Shown piece after piece: positions 47,559 through 57,969 of a DNA stretch of 64,000 nucleotides. The position numbers were made by a program, and so were the translations under genes. This DNA comes from Bacteroidales bacterium UBA4912 (GTDB lineage: Bacteria > Bacteroidota > Bacteroidia > Bacteroidales > Dysgonomonadaceae). Positions within the stretch are counted from its first letter, which is position 1, and the number at the start of each line of letters is the position of its first letter. Location of the stretch: assembly GCA_002398875.1 (NCBI GenBank), contig DHCC01000087.1:1-64000 (forward strand). Reading direction: 5' to 3'. The notes under the pieces were generated by a model. That model searched no databases and was not told the DNA's origin. It saw only the letters and a program-made list of their open reading frames with translations.

Positions 47559-49841
47559 ATGAGTTATTATAGGAAATCTATATTAATTATTGTTGTATGG
47601 ACTCTTGTTTGCATGGTTTTATTTGCAAATGAGACGAAAGTTGAAATGCCAAAAGTTAACAAGCCTGCAGATAAAGTGAATCCTTTTATTGGGACAACTA
47701 ACTATGGTACAACTAATCCGGGTCCGGTTCTCCCGAATGGTATGATGTCGGTTTCTCCTTTTAATGTGATGGGGTCAGAACTGAACAAGTTCGATAAGGA
47801 TAATCAGTGGTGGTCTACTCCTTATAGCAAGATAAATAAATTCTTTACCGGCTATTCTCATGTAAACCTTAGCGGGGTAGGTTGTCCCGAGATGGGCTCA
47901 TTGCTTTTGATGCCAACAACCGGAGAGCTGAATGTTAATTATGAGGAATATGGAAGTGAATACACTAATGAGATAGCCACACCGGGGTATTATTCAAATG
48001 TACTTACTAAATATAATATCAAAACTGAGGTTTCGGCAACCTTGAGAAGTAGTATTGCCAGATTCACTTTCCCTGAAGGAAAGGGTAATATTCTCCTGAA
48101 TCTGGGTGAAGGTCTTACAAATGAGTCGGGTGCATGGATGCGAAGGGTGAGCGATACTGAAGTTGAAGGAGTGAAACTTTTAGGATCATTCTGTTATAAC
48201 CCTGAAGCTGTATTTCCTATTTATTTTGTTATGAGGGTTAACAAAATACCAGAATCAACCGGTTACTGGAAGATGCAGCGCGAAATGGGTGTTGAGGCAC
48301 AATGGGATTCAACAAGCGGAATAAGAAAATTATATACTCGTTATGGCAGAGATATTGCCGGTGATGATATTGGTGCTTATTTTTCTTATGATCTTCAGGA
48401 GGGAGAGGTAGTTGAAGTTCAGATAGGTGTTTCTTTTGTGAGTACCGAGAATGCACGTATGAATTTGGAAGCAGAACAGAAAGGTTTTAATTTTGATTTG
48501 GTTAAAGATAATGCACTTGATGCATGGAATGAGGCATTGTCTAAAGTGATAGCGGAAGGTGGAACAGACGATCAGCAGACGGTTTTTTATACCGGACTTT
48601 ATCATGCTCTTATTCATCCAAATATACTTAATGATGTTAATGGTGAGTATCCTGAAATGGAGGGTGATGATATATTAAAAACCGGCAATAACCGCTATAC
48701 AGTTTTTTCACTATGGGACACTTATAGGAACGTGCATCAGTTGCTGACACTGCTTTATCCTGAACAGCAGCTGGATATGGTGCGATCAATGGTTGATATG
48801 TATAAAGAAGGGGGCTGGTTGCCAAAATGGGAATTGTATAGCAGGGAAACCCTTACAATGGAGGGGGACCCGGCAATTCCTGTAATTGTGGACAGTTGGA
48901 TGAAAGGTCTTCGCGATTTTGATGTGGAAACAGCATACGAAGCTATGTATAAATCAGCCACTACAGATGGGAAAGATAATTTTATCCGCCCTGATATTGA
49001 TGATTATATTAGTAAAGGTTATATACCTTTAAAAGAGGAATTTGACAACTCCGTGTCACATGCATTGGAATATTATATTGCTGATAATTCATTGTCGAAG
49101 TTTGCGAAAGCTCTTGGTAAAGAGGCTGATGCAAAGAGGTTTTATAATCAATCACTTAATTACAAGAAATACTATTCTCCTGAATATGGAGTATTCAGAC
49201 CAATACTTCCAAACGGCGAGTTCTTATCTCCATTTAATCCAAAGCAGGGTGAGAATTTTGAGGCTGTACCCGGATTTCATGAGGGTAGTTCCTGGAATTA
49301 CTCATTTATGGTACCGCATGATGTTGATGGTTTAATAAAAATGCATGGAGGGAAAAGAAGGTTTATAAATAAACTCCAGGAGGTTTTTGATGATGGTCAC
49401 TATGATCCAACAAATGAGCCTAATATTGGTTACCCGTTCCTATTTAGTTATGTTAAGGGGGAGGAATGGCGCACTCAAAAAACGACTCAGGAGCTGCTTG
49501 CTGAGCATTTTAAGAATTCAACTGACGGACTTCCCGGTAATGATGATACAGGTACTATGTCAACCTGGGTAGTGTTTAATATGATGGGTTTTTACCCTGA
49601 TAATGCAACTGATCCTTCTTACACATTTACTACACCTGTGTTTGACAGAATTACTTTGAATCTGGATGAGTTTCATTACAATGGTCATTCAATTGAGATT
49701 GAGACAATTCGCCCTACTGATGATGCTGTCTATATTGATAAAATAGAAATTGACGGCAAGCGTTTCAGGAACTTCCGTATTAATCACGAGGAACTGGTTA
49801 AGGCAAATAAAATCACCTTTTATCTGAAAGAGAAGAAATAA
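47559..49841 (+). CDS. exported GH92 alpha-mannosidase-like glycoside hydrolase
   Basis: A 760-residue GH92-family enzyme with an N-terminal hydrophobic signal segment (~8-24). The family opening VNPFIGTTNYGTTNPGPVLPNG is split by the usual G/P pattern (~40-60); the catalytic Glu region is FHEGSSWNYSFMVPHD (~574) and the base region GNDDTGTMSTWVVF (~660). GH92 enzymes remove alpha-linked mannose from host or yeast glycans with calcium. The N-terminal motif is divergent from the well-studied Bacteroides members, so linkage specificity is open. No SusC/D pair is adjacent. Confidence 0.87.
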   Translation: MSYYRKSILIIVVWTLVCMVLFANETKVEMPKVNKPADKVNPFIGTTNYGTTNPGPVLPNGMMSVSPFNVMGSELNKFDKDNQWWSTPYSKINKFFTGYSHVNLSGVGCPEMGSLLLMPTTGELNVNYEEYGSEYTNEIATPGYYSNVLTKYNIKTEVSATLRSSIARFTFPEGKGNILLNLGEGLTNESGAWMRRVSDTEVEGVKLLGSFCYNPEAVFPIYFVMRVNKIPESTGYWKMQREMGVEAQWDSTSGIRKLYTRYGRDIAGDDIGAYFSYDLQEGEVVEVQIGVSFVSTENARMNLEAEQKGFNFDLVKDNALDAWNEALSKVIAEGGTDDQQTVFYTGLYHALIHPNILNDVNGEYPEMEGDDILKTGNNRYTVFSLWDTYRNVHQLLTLLYPEQQLDMVRSMVDMYKEGGWLPKWELYSRETLTMEGDPAIPVIVDSWMKGLRDFDVETAYEAMYKSATTDGKDNFIRPDIDDYISKGYIPLKEEFDNSVSHALEYYIADNSLSKFAKALGKEADAKRFYNQSLNYKKYYSPEYGVFRPILPNGEFLSPFNPKQGENFEAVPGFHEGSSWNYSFMVPHDVDGLIKMHGGKRRFINKLQEVFDDGHYDPTNEPNIGYPFLFSYVKGEEWRTQKTTQELLAEHFKNSTDGLPGNDDTGTMSTWVVFNMMGFYPDNATDPSYTFTTPVFDRITLNLDEFHYNGHSIEIETIRPTDDAVYIDKIEIDGKRFRNFRINHEELVKANKITFYLKEKK

Positions 49842-49899
49842 TTAAGAGTTTAAATTTTATTGTCAGGCGAACAGGTGTTATAAATATCAGCGTTTAATT

Positions 49900-51210
49900 T
49901 TAAAGTTTGATAAGTTGTACCAAACGCTTCCATTCGTTACTGAAATGTTTTCTAAATTTATTTACCTTCAGATCGCGCTTGGCAATTTTCCACCATTTGC
50001 GCCAGTACAAAGCAAAGTAGAATGTTATTGGCATCGCAAAGAAATAGATAAGTGCAAGTAGCCAATCTTTTGTAACTGTTCCAATAATAAGTGACTGAAT
50101 GAGGTCAAATATGGGTACGAATATTAATCCTGATGCATATCTTACAGATGGTATAAATTGATTATCCTTAAATAAACTTAACAGCTTTTTATTGATAAGC
50201 AGAGGGAAAATAGCATTCAGATAACCGAAAAGCATTACCGGAGCAGTTAGTATCAGTCCTGCAAAACGAGCAAATATATTACCTTTAGTGGCTGGTCTCC
50301 ATATACGGTCCTTTGAATTGAGCTGATGTTCTTTCAGTATTACTTCAGCTTCTCTGAAATCAGCAATCTTCTTGTCAAATTCAGCTCGTCTGTTTTCAAA
50401 GAGATCGTCGAGAGTCCTAACAATATGCAATGATGCTTGCAGGAAATCATCTTTCCTGTCAGAGAACATCTCTCTTGCTAATCGGTCTCCATTCCAGTCT
50501 ATAGCATATTTATATTCATCATAAAATTCATCATTCCAGATATTTACTACCATCGACTTCAGACTTTTCTCAAGTTCCTGGCGAAGTTGATTGCCTGCTA
50601 GACTGGGATTTTCTTCGTACAACTCTTTATATTTTGATACTTCTATAGGGGTTCCGAATGTTATGTATGCATCTGACAGGAATCCAAAAATATCGCGGTA
50701 GTATATTGAAACAGGTACAATCTGACTGTTTAGCTCAAAGCCGACTGAAGCTTCTGTAGGCAGGACGATTCGGGGGACAGCTTTTTGAATAGGCAGGAGA
50801 GACTGCTTGGGGTTATGTCTTCCTTCAGGAAAAAGTGCTATAGGGTTACTTTTTTTTAATATACGTGCAGCATTTCTGAAAATATCCCTGTTTTTATCCA
50901 GATTATCTTTCCCGTCACGTATTCTAAATACAGGAATGATTCGCATTCCACGAAGTATCCATGCAATAAACTTTTGTTTGAAAATATCAGCTCTTGCTAG
51001 AAAAACCACCTGCTTTGTATGATAGCTTGCATATACTATTAACAAAGCATCAAGTAGTGCATTTCTATGGTTAGGCGCAAAAATAACAGGCTGGTTTTTA
51101 GAAACATTTTCTTTTCTTCCAATAAACACAAGTTTCCTGAAATTCAGACGTAGTGTTGTGTTAACAGGGATTTTAGCCAATGAATAGCGAAAGTCATAGT
51201 TGTATAGCAT
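49900..51210 (-). CDS. PlsC-like 1-acyl-glycerol-3-phosphate acyltransferase
   Basis: A 436-residue membrane acyltransferase. The catalytic NHRNALLDAL (HxxxxD, ~48) and the acceptor motif LFPEGRHNP (~125) are intact. A C-terminal extension with three hydrophobic segments (~310-400) and a basic end distinguishes it from short PlsC. It may acylate phospholipid or another glycerol-phosphate acceptor. It lies 61 nt downstream of the symporter gene, in the same direction. Confidence 0.85.
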   Translation of the reverse strand: MLYNYDFRYSLAKIPVNTTLRLNFRKLVFIGRKENVSKNQPVIFAPNHRNALLDALLIVYASYHTKQVVFLARADIFKQKFIAWILRGMRIIPVFRIRDGKDNLDKNRDIFRNAARILKKSNPIALFPEGRHNPKQSLLPIQKAVPRIVLPTEASVGFELNSQIVPVSIYYRDIFGFLSDAYITFGTPIEVSKYKELYEENPSLAGNQLRQELEKSLKSMVVNIWNDEFYDEYKYAIDWNGDRLAREMFSDRKDDFLQASLHIVRTLDDLFENRRAEFDKKIADFREAEVILKEHQLNSKDRIWRPATKGNIFARFAGLILTAPVMLFGYLNAIFPLLINKKLLSLFKDNQFIPSVRYASGLIFVPIFDLIQSLIIGTVTKDWLLALIYFFAMPITFYFALYWRKWWKIAKRDLKVNKFRKHFSNEWKRLVQLIKL

Positions 51211-51271
51211 AGTTCATATTGTAGAATAACATCAGATTGAATTTACTATGTTATTATTAATATTATTGAGA

Positions 51272-52240
51272 TTAATTAGTTTTGACAACAGTTTCAACAG
51301 GTCGCTTTCTCCAGTAAAAGGCCAATATCAGTCCGGCTACAATATGCCAGATACCCCACCAGGCGGCTACCATTGCCATTCCCCCTAATTGCAGCTCAGG
51401 TGGGAAGATCCTTGGATTAAAAATTAATGCCAGCCCCAGTCCCGAGTTCTGTATTCCTGTCTCAATTGAGACCGTTCTGCAATCAAGTTCATTGACACCA
51501 AATATTTTAGGGAGAGCATATCCTCCAAAAAAGGCTATTCCGTTATGTAATAGTATCAGTAGGAATATCAGATGGATATAATTTAAAAATATACTAAAAT
51601 TACCTGCCAAAGCTGCAACAATGAATCCAACAAAGAAGATTACTGATGCTGCCTGAATAGGTTTGTCCATCCTTTTTGAAAACTTAGGGAATTTCATGCC
51701 GACAAACATTCCTAATATAACGGGTATTCCAAGAATAAGGAATACTGTTCGAAACATCTCTACAGGATCAATAGATATTGGAACCAGCAGTGGAGAGTGT
51801 CTTGCATAAAGTCCGCCCCAGAATGCAAAGTTCAGGGGAGTCATAAAGAGACTTAATATGGTGGTAATTGTCGTCAGACTTACCGACAATGTTATATTTG
51901 ATTTTGAAATTGACGAGATAAGATTAGAAACATTCCCGCCCGGACAGGATGATACCAGTATCATTCCCAAAGCTACAGGAGTAGAAGGTTTGATTATTAA
52001 TACCAGTAAATAAGTAAGTGCTGGTAAAAGGGCATACTGAGAAATTGCACCTACCAATACAGGCTTCGGATGCATGATAACAGCTCTGAAATGTTGAGGT
52101 CTAATGCTCAATGCAACGCCGAACATTATAAAAGCGATAGCCAGGTTCATAATATTGACACTGTCTTGATTGAAGTTCAACTGTACCTGATTGAGCTGAT
52201 CCATATTCCCTAAAATGGATAACAAAGGGCTAAATTCCAT
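51272..52240 (-). CDS. bile acid:sodium symporter family transporter
   Basis: A 322-residue polytopic protein of the BASS/SBF fold with about ten hydrophobic helices. Conserved stretches include SCPGGNVSNLIS (~100) and the sodium-site helix ETGIQNSGLGLALIF (~255). Many family members transport organic anions other than bile acids, so the substrate is undetermined. A TAACTTTG promoter precedes it; divergent from rarA. Confidence 0.88.
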   Translation of the reverse strand: MEFSPLLSILGNMDQLNQVQLNFNQDSVNIMNLAIAFIMFGVALSIRPQHFRAVIMHPKPVLVGAISQYALLPALTYLLVLIIKPSTPVALGMILVSSCPGGNVSNLISSISKSNITLSVSLTTITTILSLFMTPLNFAFWGGLYARHSPLLVPISIDPVEMFRTVFLILGIPVILGMFVGMKFPKFSKRMDKPIQAASVIFFVGFIVAALAGNFSIFLNYIHLIFLLILLHNGIAFFGGYALPKIFGVNELDCRTVSIETGIQNSGLGLALIFNPRIFPPELQLGGMAMVAAWWGIWHIVAGLILAFYWRKRPVETVVKTN

Positions 52241-52263
52241 CTGACTTATTGATTTTGAAGGAG

Positions 52264-52271
52264 CAAAGTTA
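52264..52271 (-). promoter_or_regulatory. -7 element (TAACTTTG) for the symporter gene
   Basis: The minus strand reads TAACTTTG, 24 nt before the ATG at 52240. Confidence 0.65.
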
Positions 52272-52366
52272 CTAAAATAAATTCTCAGGTGCCATTTATT
52301 TTCTTATTCAGTCGTACTGTTTACACTTATCATTTAATTTATGACAGTGGCTCTAATGAAAATAGT

Positions 52367-52374
52367 TATATTTG
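52367..52374 (+). promoter_or_regulatory. -7 element (TATATTTG) for rarA
   Basis: TATATTTG lies 42 nt before the rarA ATG. Confidence 0.6.
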
Positions 52375-52415
52375 TGGATAGAATTAGTAATCAATTTTAT
52401 ATTATTAGGCTTTAA

Positions 52416-53687
52416 ATGAGTGCTCCCCTTGCAGAACGACTAAGACCACAAAATCTGGATGAATTTATTGGTCAGGAACACCTGGTTGGTAAAGGTGCTG
52501 TGTTGCGTCGTATGATTGAATCGGGGAGAATACCTTCTATAATCTTCTGGGGACCGCCCGGAGTAGGGAAAACAACACTTGCAAATATCATTGCAAACAC
52601 GATTAAAGCTCCTTTTTACAAATTGAGTGCTATAAACTCAGGTGTAAAAGATGTTAGAGAGGTTATACAAAAGGCGAAGAGCACCCGTTTCTTCGATTCT
52701 GCAGCACCTATTCTTTTCATTGATGAGATACACCGTTTTAGCAAATCACAGCAGGATTCACTTTTGCATGCTGTTGAAACAGGTACTGTTACACTAATCG
52801 GCGCTACTACCGAAAATCCATCTTTCGAAGTTATAAGACCTTTGCTCTCACGCTGTCAGGTGTATGTGCTTAAATCCATGGAGAAGAAAGATCTGGAAGT
52901 CTTATTAAACAGGGCGTTAAGTGAGGATCTTATACTAAAGGATAGGAAGATTAAGGTTGAAGAAACAGATGCATTGTTTCGTTTTTCAGGTGGTGATGCC
53001 CGTAAACTGTTGAATATCCTGGATCTTGCTGTGGCAGCTGAAAATGAGGACGAGGAGGTTGTTATTACTGATCAAGTTGTAACTGAACGTTTACAAGAGA
53101 ATCCTGCAGCCTACGATAAAGGTGGTGAAATGCATTATGATATCATTTCTGCCTTTATTAAATCTGTCAGAGGGAGCGATCCTGACGCTGCAATCTACTG
53201 GCTTGCAAGGATGGTTGCAGGTGGTGAGGATCCAAAGTTTATTGCACGGCGTTTAGTAATATCTGCAGCTGAGGATATCGGACTGGCAAATCCTAACGCT
53301 TTATTACTTGCCAATGCTTGCTTTGATACCCTGCAGAAAATAGGATGGCCTGAAGGTCGTATTGTTCTGGCTGAAACAACTATATATCTTGCGACATCTC
53401 CAAAAAGTAACTCTGCCTATCTGGCTATTGATAATGCAATAGCTAAAGTTGAACAGACAGGTAATCTTCCTGTTCCTCTCCATCTTCGTAATGCCCCAAC
53501 TACACTCATGAAAGAGCTGGACTATGGAAAAGAATATAAATACTCGCATGATTATGAGAATAATTTCGTAAAACAGGAATTCCTGCCTAAAGAGATAAAA
53601 AACACTGTTTTTTGGGAAGCTCAATCAACACCTGCCGAGAAAAAGATGAGTGAACTGATGAAAAAGTTTTGGGGTGAAAAGAAGTAG
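52416..53687 (+). CDS. rarA: replication-associated recombination protein A
   Basis: A 423-residue AAA+ clamp-loader-like ATPase (MgsA/RarA) acting at stalled replication forks. Walker A is WGPPGVGKTTL (~46), Walker B LFIDEIHRFSK (~105), sensor 1 GATTENPSFE (~130), with the C-terminal tetramerisation region (~260-415, RGSDPDAAIYWLARM). The stop codon is one base from the stop of the convergent lptD gene. Confidence 0.95.
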   Translation: MSAPLAERLRPQNLDEFIGQEHLVGKGAVLRRMIESGRIPSIIFWGPPGVGKTTLANIIANTIKAPFYKLSAINSGVKDVREVIQKAKSTRFFDSAAPILFIDEIHRFSKSQQDSLLHAVETGTVTLIGATTENPSFEVIRPLLSRCQVYVLKSMEKKDLEVLLNRALSEDLILKDRKIKVEETDALFRFSGGDARKLLNILDLAVAAENEDEEVVITDQVVTERLQENPAAYDKGGEMHYDIISAFIKSVRGSDPDAAIYWLARMVAGGEDPKFIARRLVISAAEDIGLANPNALLLANACFDTLQKIGWPEGRIVLAETTIYLATSPKSNSAYLAIDNAIAKVEQTGNLPVPLHLRNAPTTLMKELDYGKEYKYSHDYENNFVKQEFLPKEIKNTVFWEAQSTPAEKKMSELMKKFWGEKK

Positions 53688-53688
53688 A

Positions 53689-56592
53689 TTAATACCAGTC
53701 CATTCCCTGATCGTAAGGTGAACTCCGCTGCTCATATTTCAGATCCTGAAGCATTGAAGAGTTTGCTCTTATAGTAAAATTGTAGGATTTATATGGACCT
53801 ATAGGAATAAAACTAGCTGACATGCTCCAGCAGTGCAGGTTACGGGTGAGTGTACAATTGATATTGGTAAATTTATTCAAATCGAAATTATAGTCGGTAT
53901 TAAATGTGAAGTTCCAGTTTTTAGTTGGTTGAATGGAACCACTAAGACCGAAGTTGTGTGTTAGTGCACCTTTATACTCCTTCCTGTCAACATCAAATTC
54001 GCCATAACCATATCTCAAAGAGTAATTGAATGATAAGTTCCAGTTTACGGCATTCTTCAGATAACCATCTTCATCAAACTCACCCATAGAGCTGTCGGTA
54101 TTGTCAAACATGTCGTTTCTGCCTGGAGTTTCATAAGGATTTTCACCTATTGTGCCATCATCAGGCAGCTGATTTTCCTGATTTGAGTCAGTCTCTTCAC
54201 TCTCTGAATCACCACGGTTGAATAATTTCTTAAAAGTATCCTGGTTGAGAGAGTATGAAAATGAAGTACCTGTACTTCTAAGTTTACCAAAACCTTTTCC
54301 ATTCAAAAGTCTTAATTTGTCAACTTTAACCGGTCTGTTGTTTTGGTCTACATCATAAGTGTATGGATCCCAAACCATATTTAGACTCAAGGTGTAAGAC
54401 TTTGACAGTTTAAGACGTAAGTTCGTATTGATATCACTCCACTTCATGGAGTCCGCCATCATGTTATAATTAAAGTTTATACCCAGATCATCTATCAAGC
54501 TGACTTTCTTGAGCCCTGTAGAATCATTATCTGTCCTTATTTTCATCTCAAGATTATTCTTGAAATCAAAGCCAATACTACCACTGTTACCACTGGAAGC
54601 GGTGCCAAACATCATTCTGGAATAAGGAGAATATGTATATTCTACATCTTCGCCATACTCATTTTTATAGGAGTACGTCTCATAAAATCCATATCTGGGA
54701 TCGCCAAAATCAGGACGGTAACTAAAGCTTATACTTGGCGAAAATACATGTCTAATAGCCTGAACCTTATCACCAAATATTTTCCATGGAGTATACATTC
54801 CGTACAGTTTTGTTTGTGCACTAAGAGATGTACTGTAATCATATACCCGATTAAAACCATGTATGGTGTCTACATCCACATGTCTTTTTGCAACCGGATC
54901 CCATGCTTGTTTATATTCACCGGAATACCATCTCTCAGTGTAATTAAAAGATGGAGATACCTGAATAAAGTCAAAAAGAGTGAAGGTTGCGCTGACAGGT
55001 ATGCTGTGACGCATGCCATTAGTCCAGTCACGTACCAGGTTTGACTTCAAAAACCTAACTTCCTTTGTCGTTATAGAATTACGGAATTCACCCGAATAGC
55101 TCATTGAAATCTTTTCATACCATCTCTCATCGCCTACTGCATTTTTTCTTTTAAAGGGATAAATACGGCTCATATTGATCGAGACGTTGGGCAAAGTGGC
55201 AGCAATTGTTGAATCACGCGAAACCTGGTTGATATTCATTGTGGCAGAGAGGCTCCATGGCGAATCAGGAAATCGTTGAGTGATATTTACACTTGAACTT
55301 TTTGTGTTATTTGATGCTTCGCGTGAATAGAGGCGGCTCAAGTCACGATGGTTGTTACGGCTGGTAGAGAAATTAACACTTGCTGAAAGGGTACGATACA
55401 TATTGGCTTTAGGATCCTGTGAATGAGTCCAGTTGATTCTTAAATCCTTAGCTACGGAGTATGCTTCAGGCACAACCTTTTTCAGCTCCTTTTCTCCAGT
55501 CACTGTATTAAGGTAATAAACATTTACATTACCAGAGTATTTGTATCTTTTTCTGTAATTTGAACGAGCCCCCAAACCCCATGATCCTTTTGTGAAAATT
55601 TCCCCTGTAACAGCAAGGTCAACATAATCACTTAATGCCAGATAATACCCTCCGTTTTGCAGATAGAACCCCCTTGTCATTTCATCTCCATAACTCGGCA
55701 TGATAATACCTGACGAATATGTTGATGTAAATGGGAAGAATGCAAATGGCAACACTACGGGGAATAATGGTACATCAGCGACTACAAGCCATGCCGGACC
55801 GGTCACAACATCTTTCTCAGGCCTTACTTTTGCCTTTGAAAGATTCAGATAAAAGTGAGGATGCTCATGTTTATCGCAGGTAGTATATTTTGCATTCCTC
55901 ATGTAAAATGAGTTATCAGCATTCTTCTTTGCTTCATTCGCAACAATATTTCCCTCACCTTGCTGTGTGATAACGTTATGTATAAAAGCTTTTCTTGTTT
56001 CGAAATTATAACGAACACCTTTCATCTCATACTCTGTTCCTCCTTCAGTAAAAACAGGAAGACCGAATTCTACACCTAATGAATCTACTCCATAAGTTGA
56101 AGATATGATACTGCTGTCCAGATTCATCGTGATCTTCTCACCGGTAATACCCATCTCTCCATATTTAATGTCAGCCTTACCATAAAGGTAGCCCATATTA
56201 TCGCTTGTAAATACCATAGAGTCCTGAGCAGTATAGTAAACAGGTGCGGCAAGTGCATTTTCATCTGCTATAACTAAAGAGTCTTCAACAATTACTACTG
56301 AATCCTGCGGTAAAGTAATGGAATCTTGGTCAGAAGGGATAGTAATTTGTAAACTATCCACAGGTAACTCTACTGTTTCAACAAGTGTTTGAATAGTATC
56401 TTCTGTCAGATCAACAACAGGTATTTCTTTTACCTGGTTATCAGTTGCAAGTGAATCAGTTGTTTTAACTGTGGTGTCAGGTAGAACTTCAGGTATAGTG
56501 ATATTAGCAATGCTTGTCTTTTTGACAGATGAGCACTGATAAAATATAGCTAAAACTAAAACAACAAATATAGGACGGAAGAGTTGTCTCAC
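53689..56592 (-). CDS. lptD: LptD-type LPS-assembly outer-membrane protein
   Basis: A 967-residue outer-membrane protein for LPS insertion. The N-terminal signal/lipobox-like IFYQCSS is followed by a low-complexity acidic linker, an OstA/LptA-like jelly-roll domain (~125-260, GYLYGKADIKYGEMGITG), then a large barrel with the Bacteroidota motif FFPFTSTYSSGIIMPSYG (~290). The start codon is GTG at 56592; no in-frame ATG gives a signal sequence. It lies 53 nt after thrC, so read-through from the thr operon is possible. Confidence 0.88.
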   Translation of the reverse strand: MRQLFRPIFVVLVLAIFYQCSSVKKTSIANITIPEVLPDTTVKTTDSLATDNQVKEIPVVDLTEDTIQTLVETVELPVDSLQITIPSDQDSITLPQDSVVIVEDSLVIADENALAAPVYYTAQDSMVFTSDNMGYLYGKADIKYGEMGITGEKITMNLDSSIISSTYGVDSLGVEFGLPVFTEGGTEYEMKGVRYNFETRKAFIHNVITQQGEGNIVANEAKKNADNSFYMRNAKYTTCDKHEHPHFYLNLSKAKVRPEKDVVTGPAWLVVADVPLFPVVLPFAFFPFTSTYSSGIIMPSYGDEMTRGFYLQNGGYYLALSDYVDLAVTGEIFTKGSWGLGARSNYRKRYKYSGNVNVYYLNTVTGEKELKKVVPEAYSVAKDLRINWTHSQDPKANMYRTLSASVNFSTSRNNHRDLSRLYSREASNNTKSSSVNITQRFPDSPWSLSATMNINQVSRDSTIAATLPNVSINMSRIYPFKRKNAVGDERWYEKISMSYSGEFRNSITTKEVRFLKSNLVRDWTNGMRHSIPVSATFTLFDFIQVSPSFNYTERWYSGEYKQAWDPVAKRHVDVDTIHGFNRVYDYSTSLSAQTKLYGMYTPWKIFGDKVQAIRHVFSPSISFSYRPDFGDPRYGFYETYSYKNEYGEDVEYTYSPYSRMMFGTASSGNSGSIGFDFKNNLEMKIRTDNDSTGLKKVSLIDDLGINFNYNMMADSMKWSDINTNLRLKLSKSYTLSLNMVWDPYTYDVDQNNRPVKVDKLRLLNGKGFGKLRSTGTSFSYSLNQDTFKKLFNRGDSESEETDSNQENQLPDDGTIGENPYETPGRNDMFDNTDSSMGEFDEDGYLKNAVNWNLSFNYSLRYGYGEFDVDRKEYKGALTHNFGLSGSIQPTKNWNFTFNTDYNFDLNKFTNINCTLTRNLHCWSMSASFIPIGPYKSYNFTIRANSSMLQDLKYEQRSSPYDQGMDWY

Positions 56593-56645
56593 TTAAATAC
56601 CATTAATTATTGAATTAACTAGCAACAAAAATAGTAAAAAGAAAC

Positions 56646-57950
56646 TTAAGTCAGGTTTATTAGTGCCTTTTTAAAAATATTGAAGTCGTTAGCTATTGGG
56701 TATGAGTGCTTTTGCTTTCCAGAGAATTTAGCAAGTCCGGCAGGTATATCTATTTCACTATCAATGCATTTTTCAACAGTATCCTTGAATTTTGCAGGAT
56801 GTGCTGTAGCAAGAAAAACTCCTGTTTCCCCTGATTTCTTATTCTCCTTTAGTGCAAGATAAGAGCATGCGCTATGGGGATCAAGCAGATAACCCGACTC
56901 AATATACACTCTTCTTATTGCATCAGTAATCTGATCATCGTTGTAGCTGAAACCTGTAATATCCTTACTAATGGCTTTATATGAACCTCCATATAAATCA
57001 AGAATTCTGTCGAAATTACTGGGTGAGCCCACATCCATCGCATTTGCAACTGTCTGAACTGATGGCCTTGGTTGATATTCTCCGCTATTCAGATATTTGA
57101 AGAACACATCATTACGATTGTTTGCGGCCAAAAAACGTTTTACAGGTAGTCCCATACGCTTTGCAAAAAGACCTGCGGTAAGATTACCCAGATTGCCACT
57201 CGGAACAGAAAAAATAAGATTCCCGGGTGTAAGCTTTTTTATTAGTTGTGCAAACCCATGAAAATAATAAAATGATTGTGGCAGGAATCGGGCTACATTT
57301 ATTGAGTTTGCGGAAGTGAGGTTAAACTGCATATTAAGCTCATCATCCATAAATGCCGACTTTACTAATGCCTGACAATCATCAAAAGTGCCATCAACCT
57401 CAAGAGCAACAATATTTTGTCCCAACGTAGTAAACTGTGCCTCCTGCATTTCACTTACCTTACCTGATGGATAGAGTACAAACACCTGAATACCATCAAC
57501 TCCCAAAAAGCCATTTGCAACAGCACTGCCTGTGTCACCTGAAGTTGCAACAAGCACTTTCACATCCTCCTGCTGACGCTCTTTTACAAAGAATGATAGC
57601 ATACGGGCCATAAAACGCGCACCTACATCCTTGAATGCGAAAGTAGGACCGTGAAACAGCTCCAGCACATAAATGCCTTCTTCAATTTCTTTAACAGGGA
57701 TGTCAAAATTAAGAGTATCAGTAACTATGGCATCTAAATTATCTTTACTGATATCATCTGCAAAAAATGCACCTGCAACAACTGAAGCTATTTCGGGTAA
57801 GTTTTTATCTGCTATATCTTCAAAAAATGCAACAGGCAGTTGAGGAATAATTTCAGGCATATACAACCCCCTGTCAGGTGCTAAGCCGTTCACTACAGCT
57901 TCCTGCAGGCTTACTTTGACGGCTCTGTTATTTGTACTGTAGTATAACAT
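56646..57950 (-). CDS. thrC: threonine synthase
   Basis: A 434-residue PLP enzyme converting O-phosphohomoserine to threonine. The PLP Lys lies in HGPTFAFKDVGARFM (~107), the phosphate cradle in ATSGDTGSAVANG (~140), and VPSGNLGNLTAG (~250) is typical of the class with the extra C-terminal region. Third gene of the thrA-homoserine kinase-thrC operon, 19 nt after the kinase. Confidence 0.95.
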   Translation of the reverse strand: MLYYSTNNRAVKVSLQEAVVNGLAPDRGLYMPEIIPQLPVAFFEDIADKNLPEIASVVAGAFFADDISKDNLDAIVTDTLNFDIPVKEIEEGIYVLELFHGPTFAFKDVGARFMARMLSFFVKERQQEDVKVLVATSGDTGSAVANGFLGVDGIQVFVLYPSGKVSEMQEAQFTTLGQNIVALEVDGTFDDCQALVKSAFMDDELNMQFNLTSANSINVARFLPQSFYYFHGFAQLIKKLTPGNLIFSVPSGNLGNLTAGLFAKRMGLPVKRFLAANNRNDVFFKYLNSGEYQPRPSVQTVANAMDVGSPSNFDRILDLYGGSYKAISKDITGFSYNDDQITDAIRRVYIESGYLLDPHSACSYLALKENKKSGETGVFLATAHPAKFKDTVEKCIDSEIDIPAGLAKFSGKQKHSYPIANDFNIFKKALINLT

Positions 57951-57969
57951 AGTTTTCTATAATCAGTAT

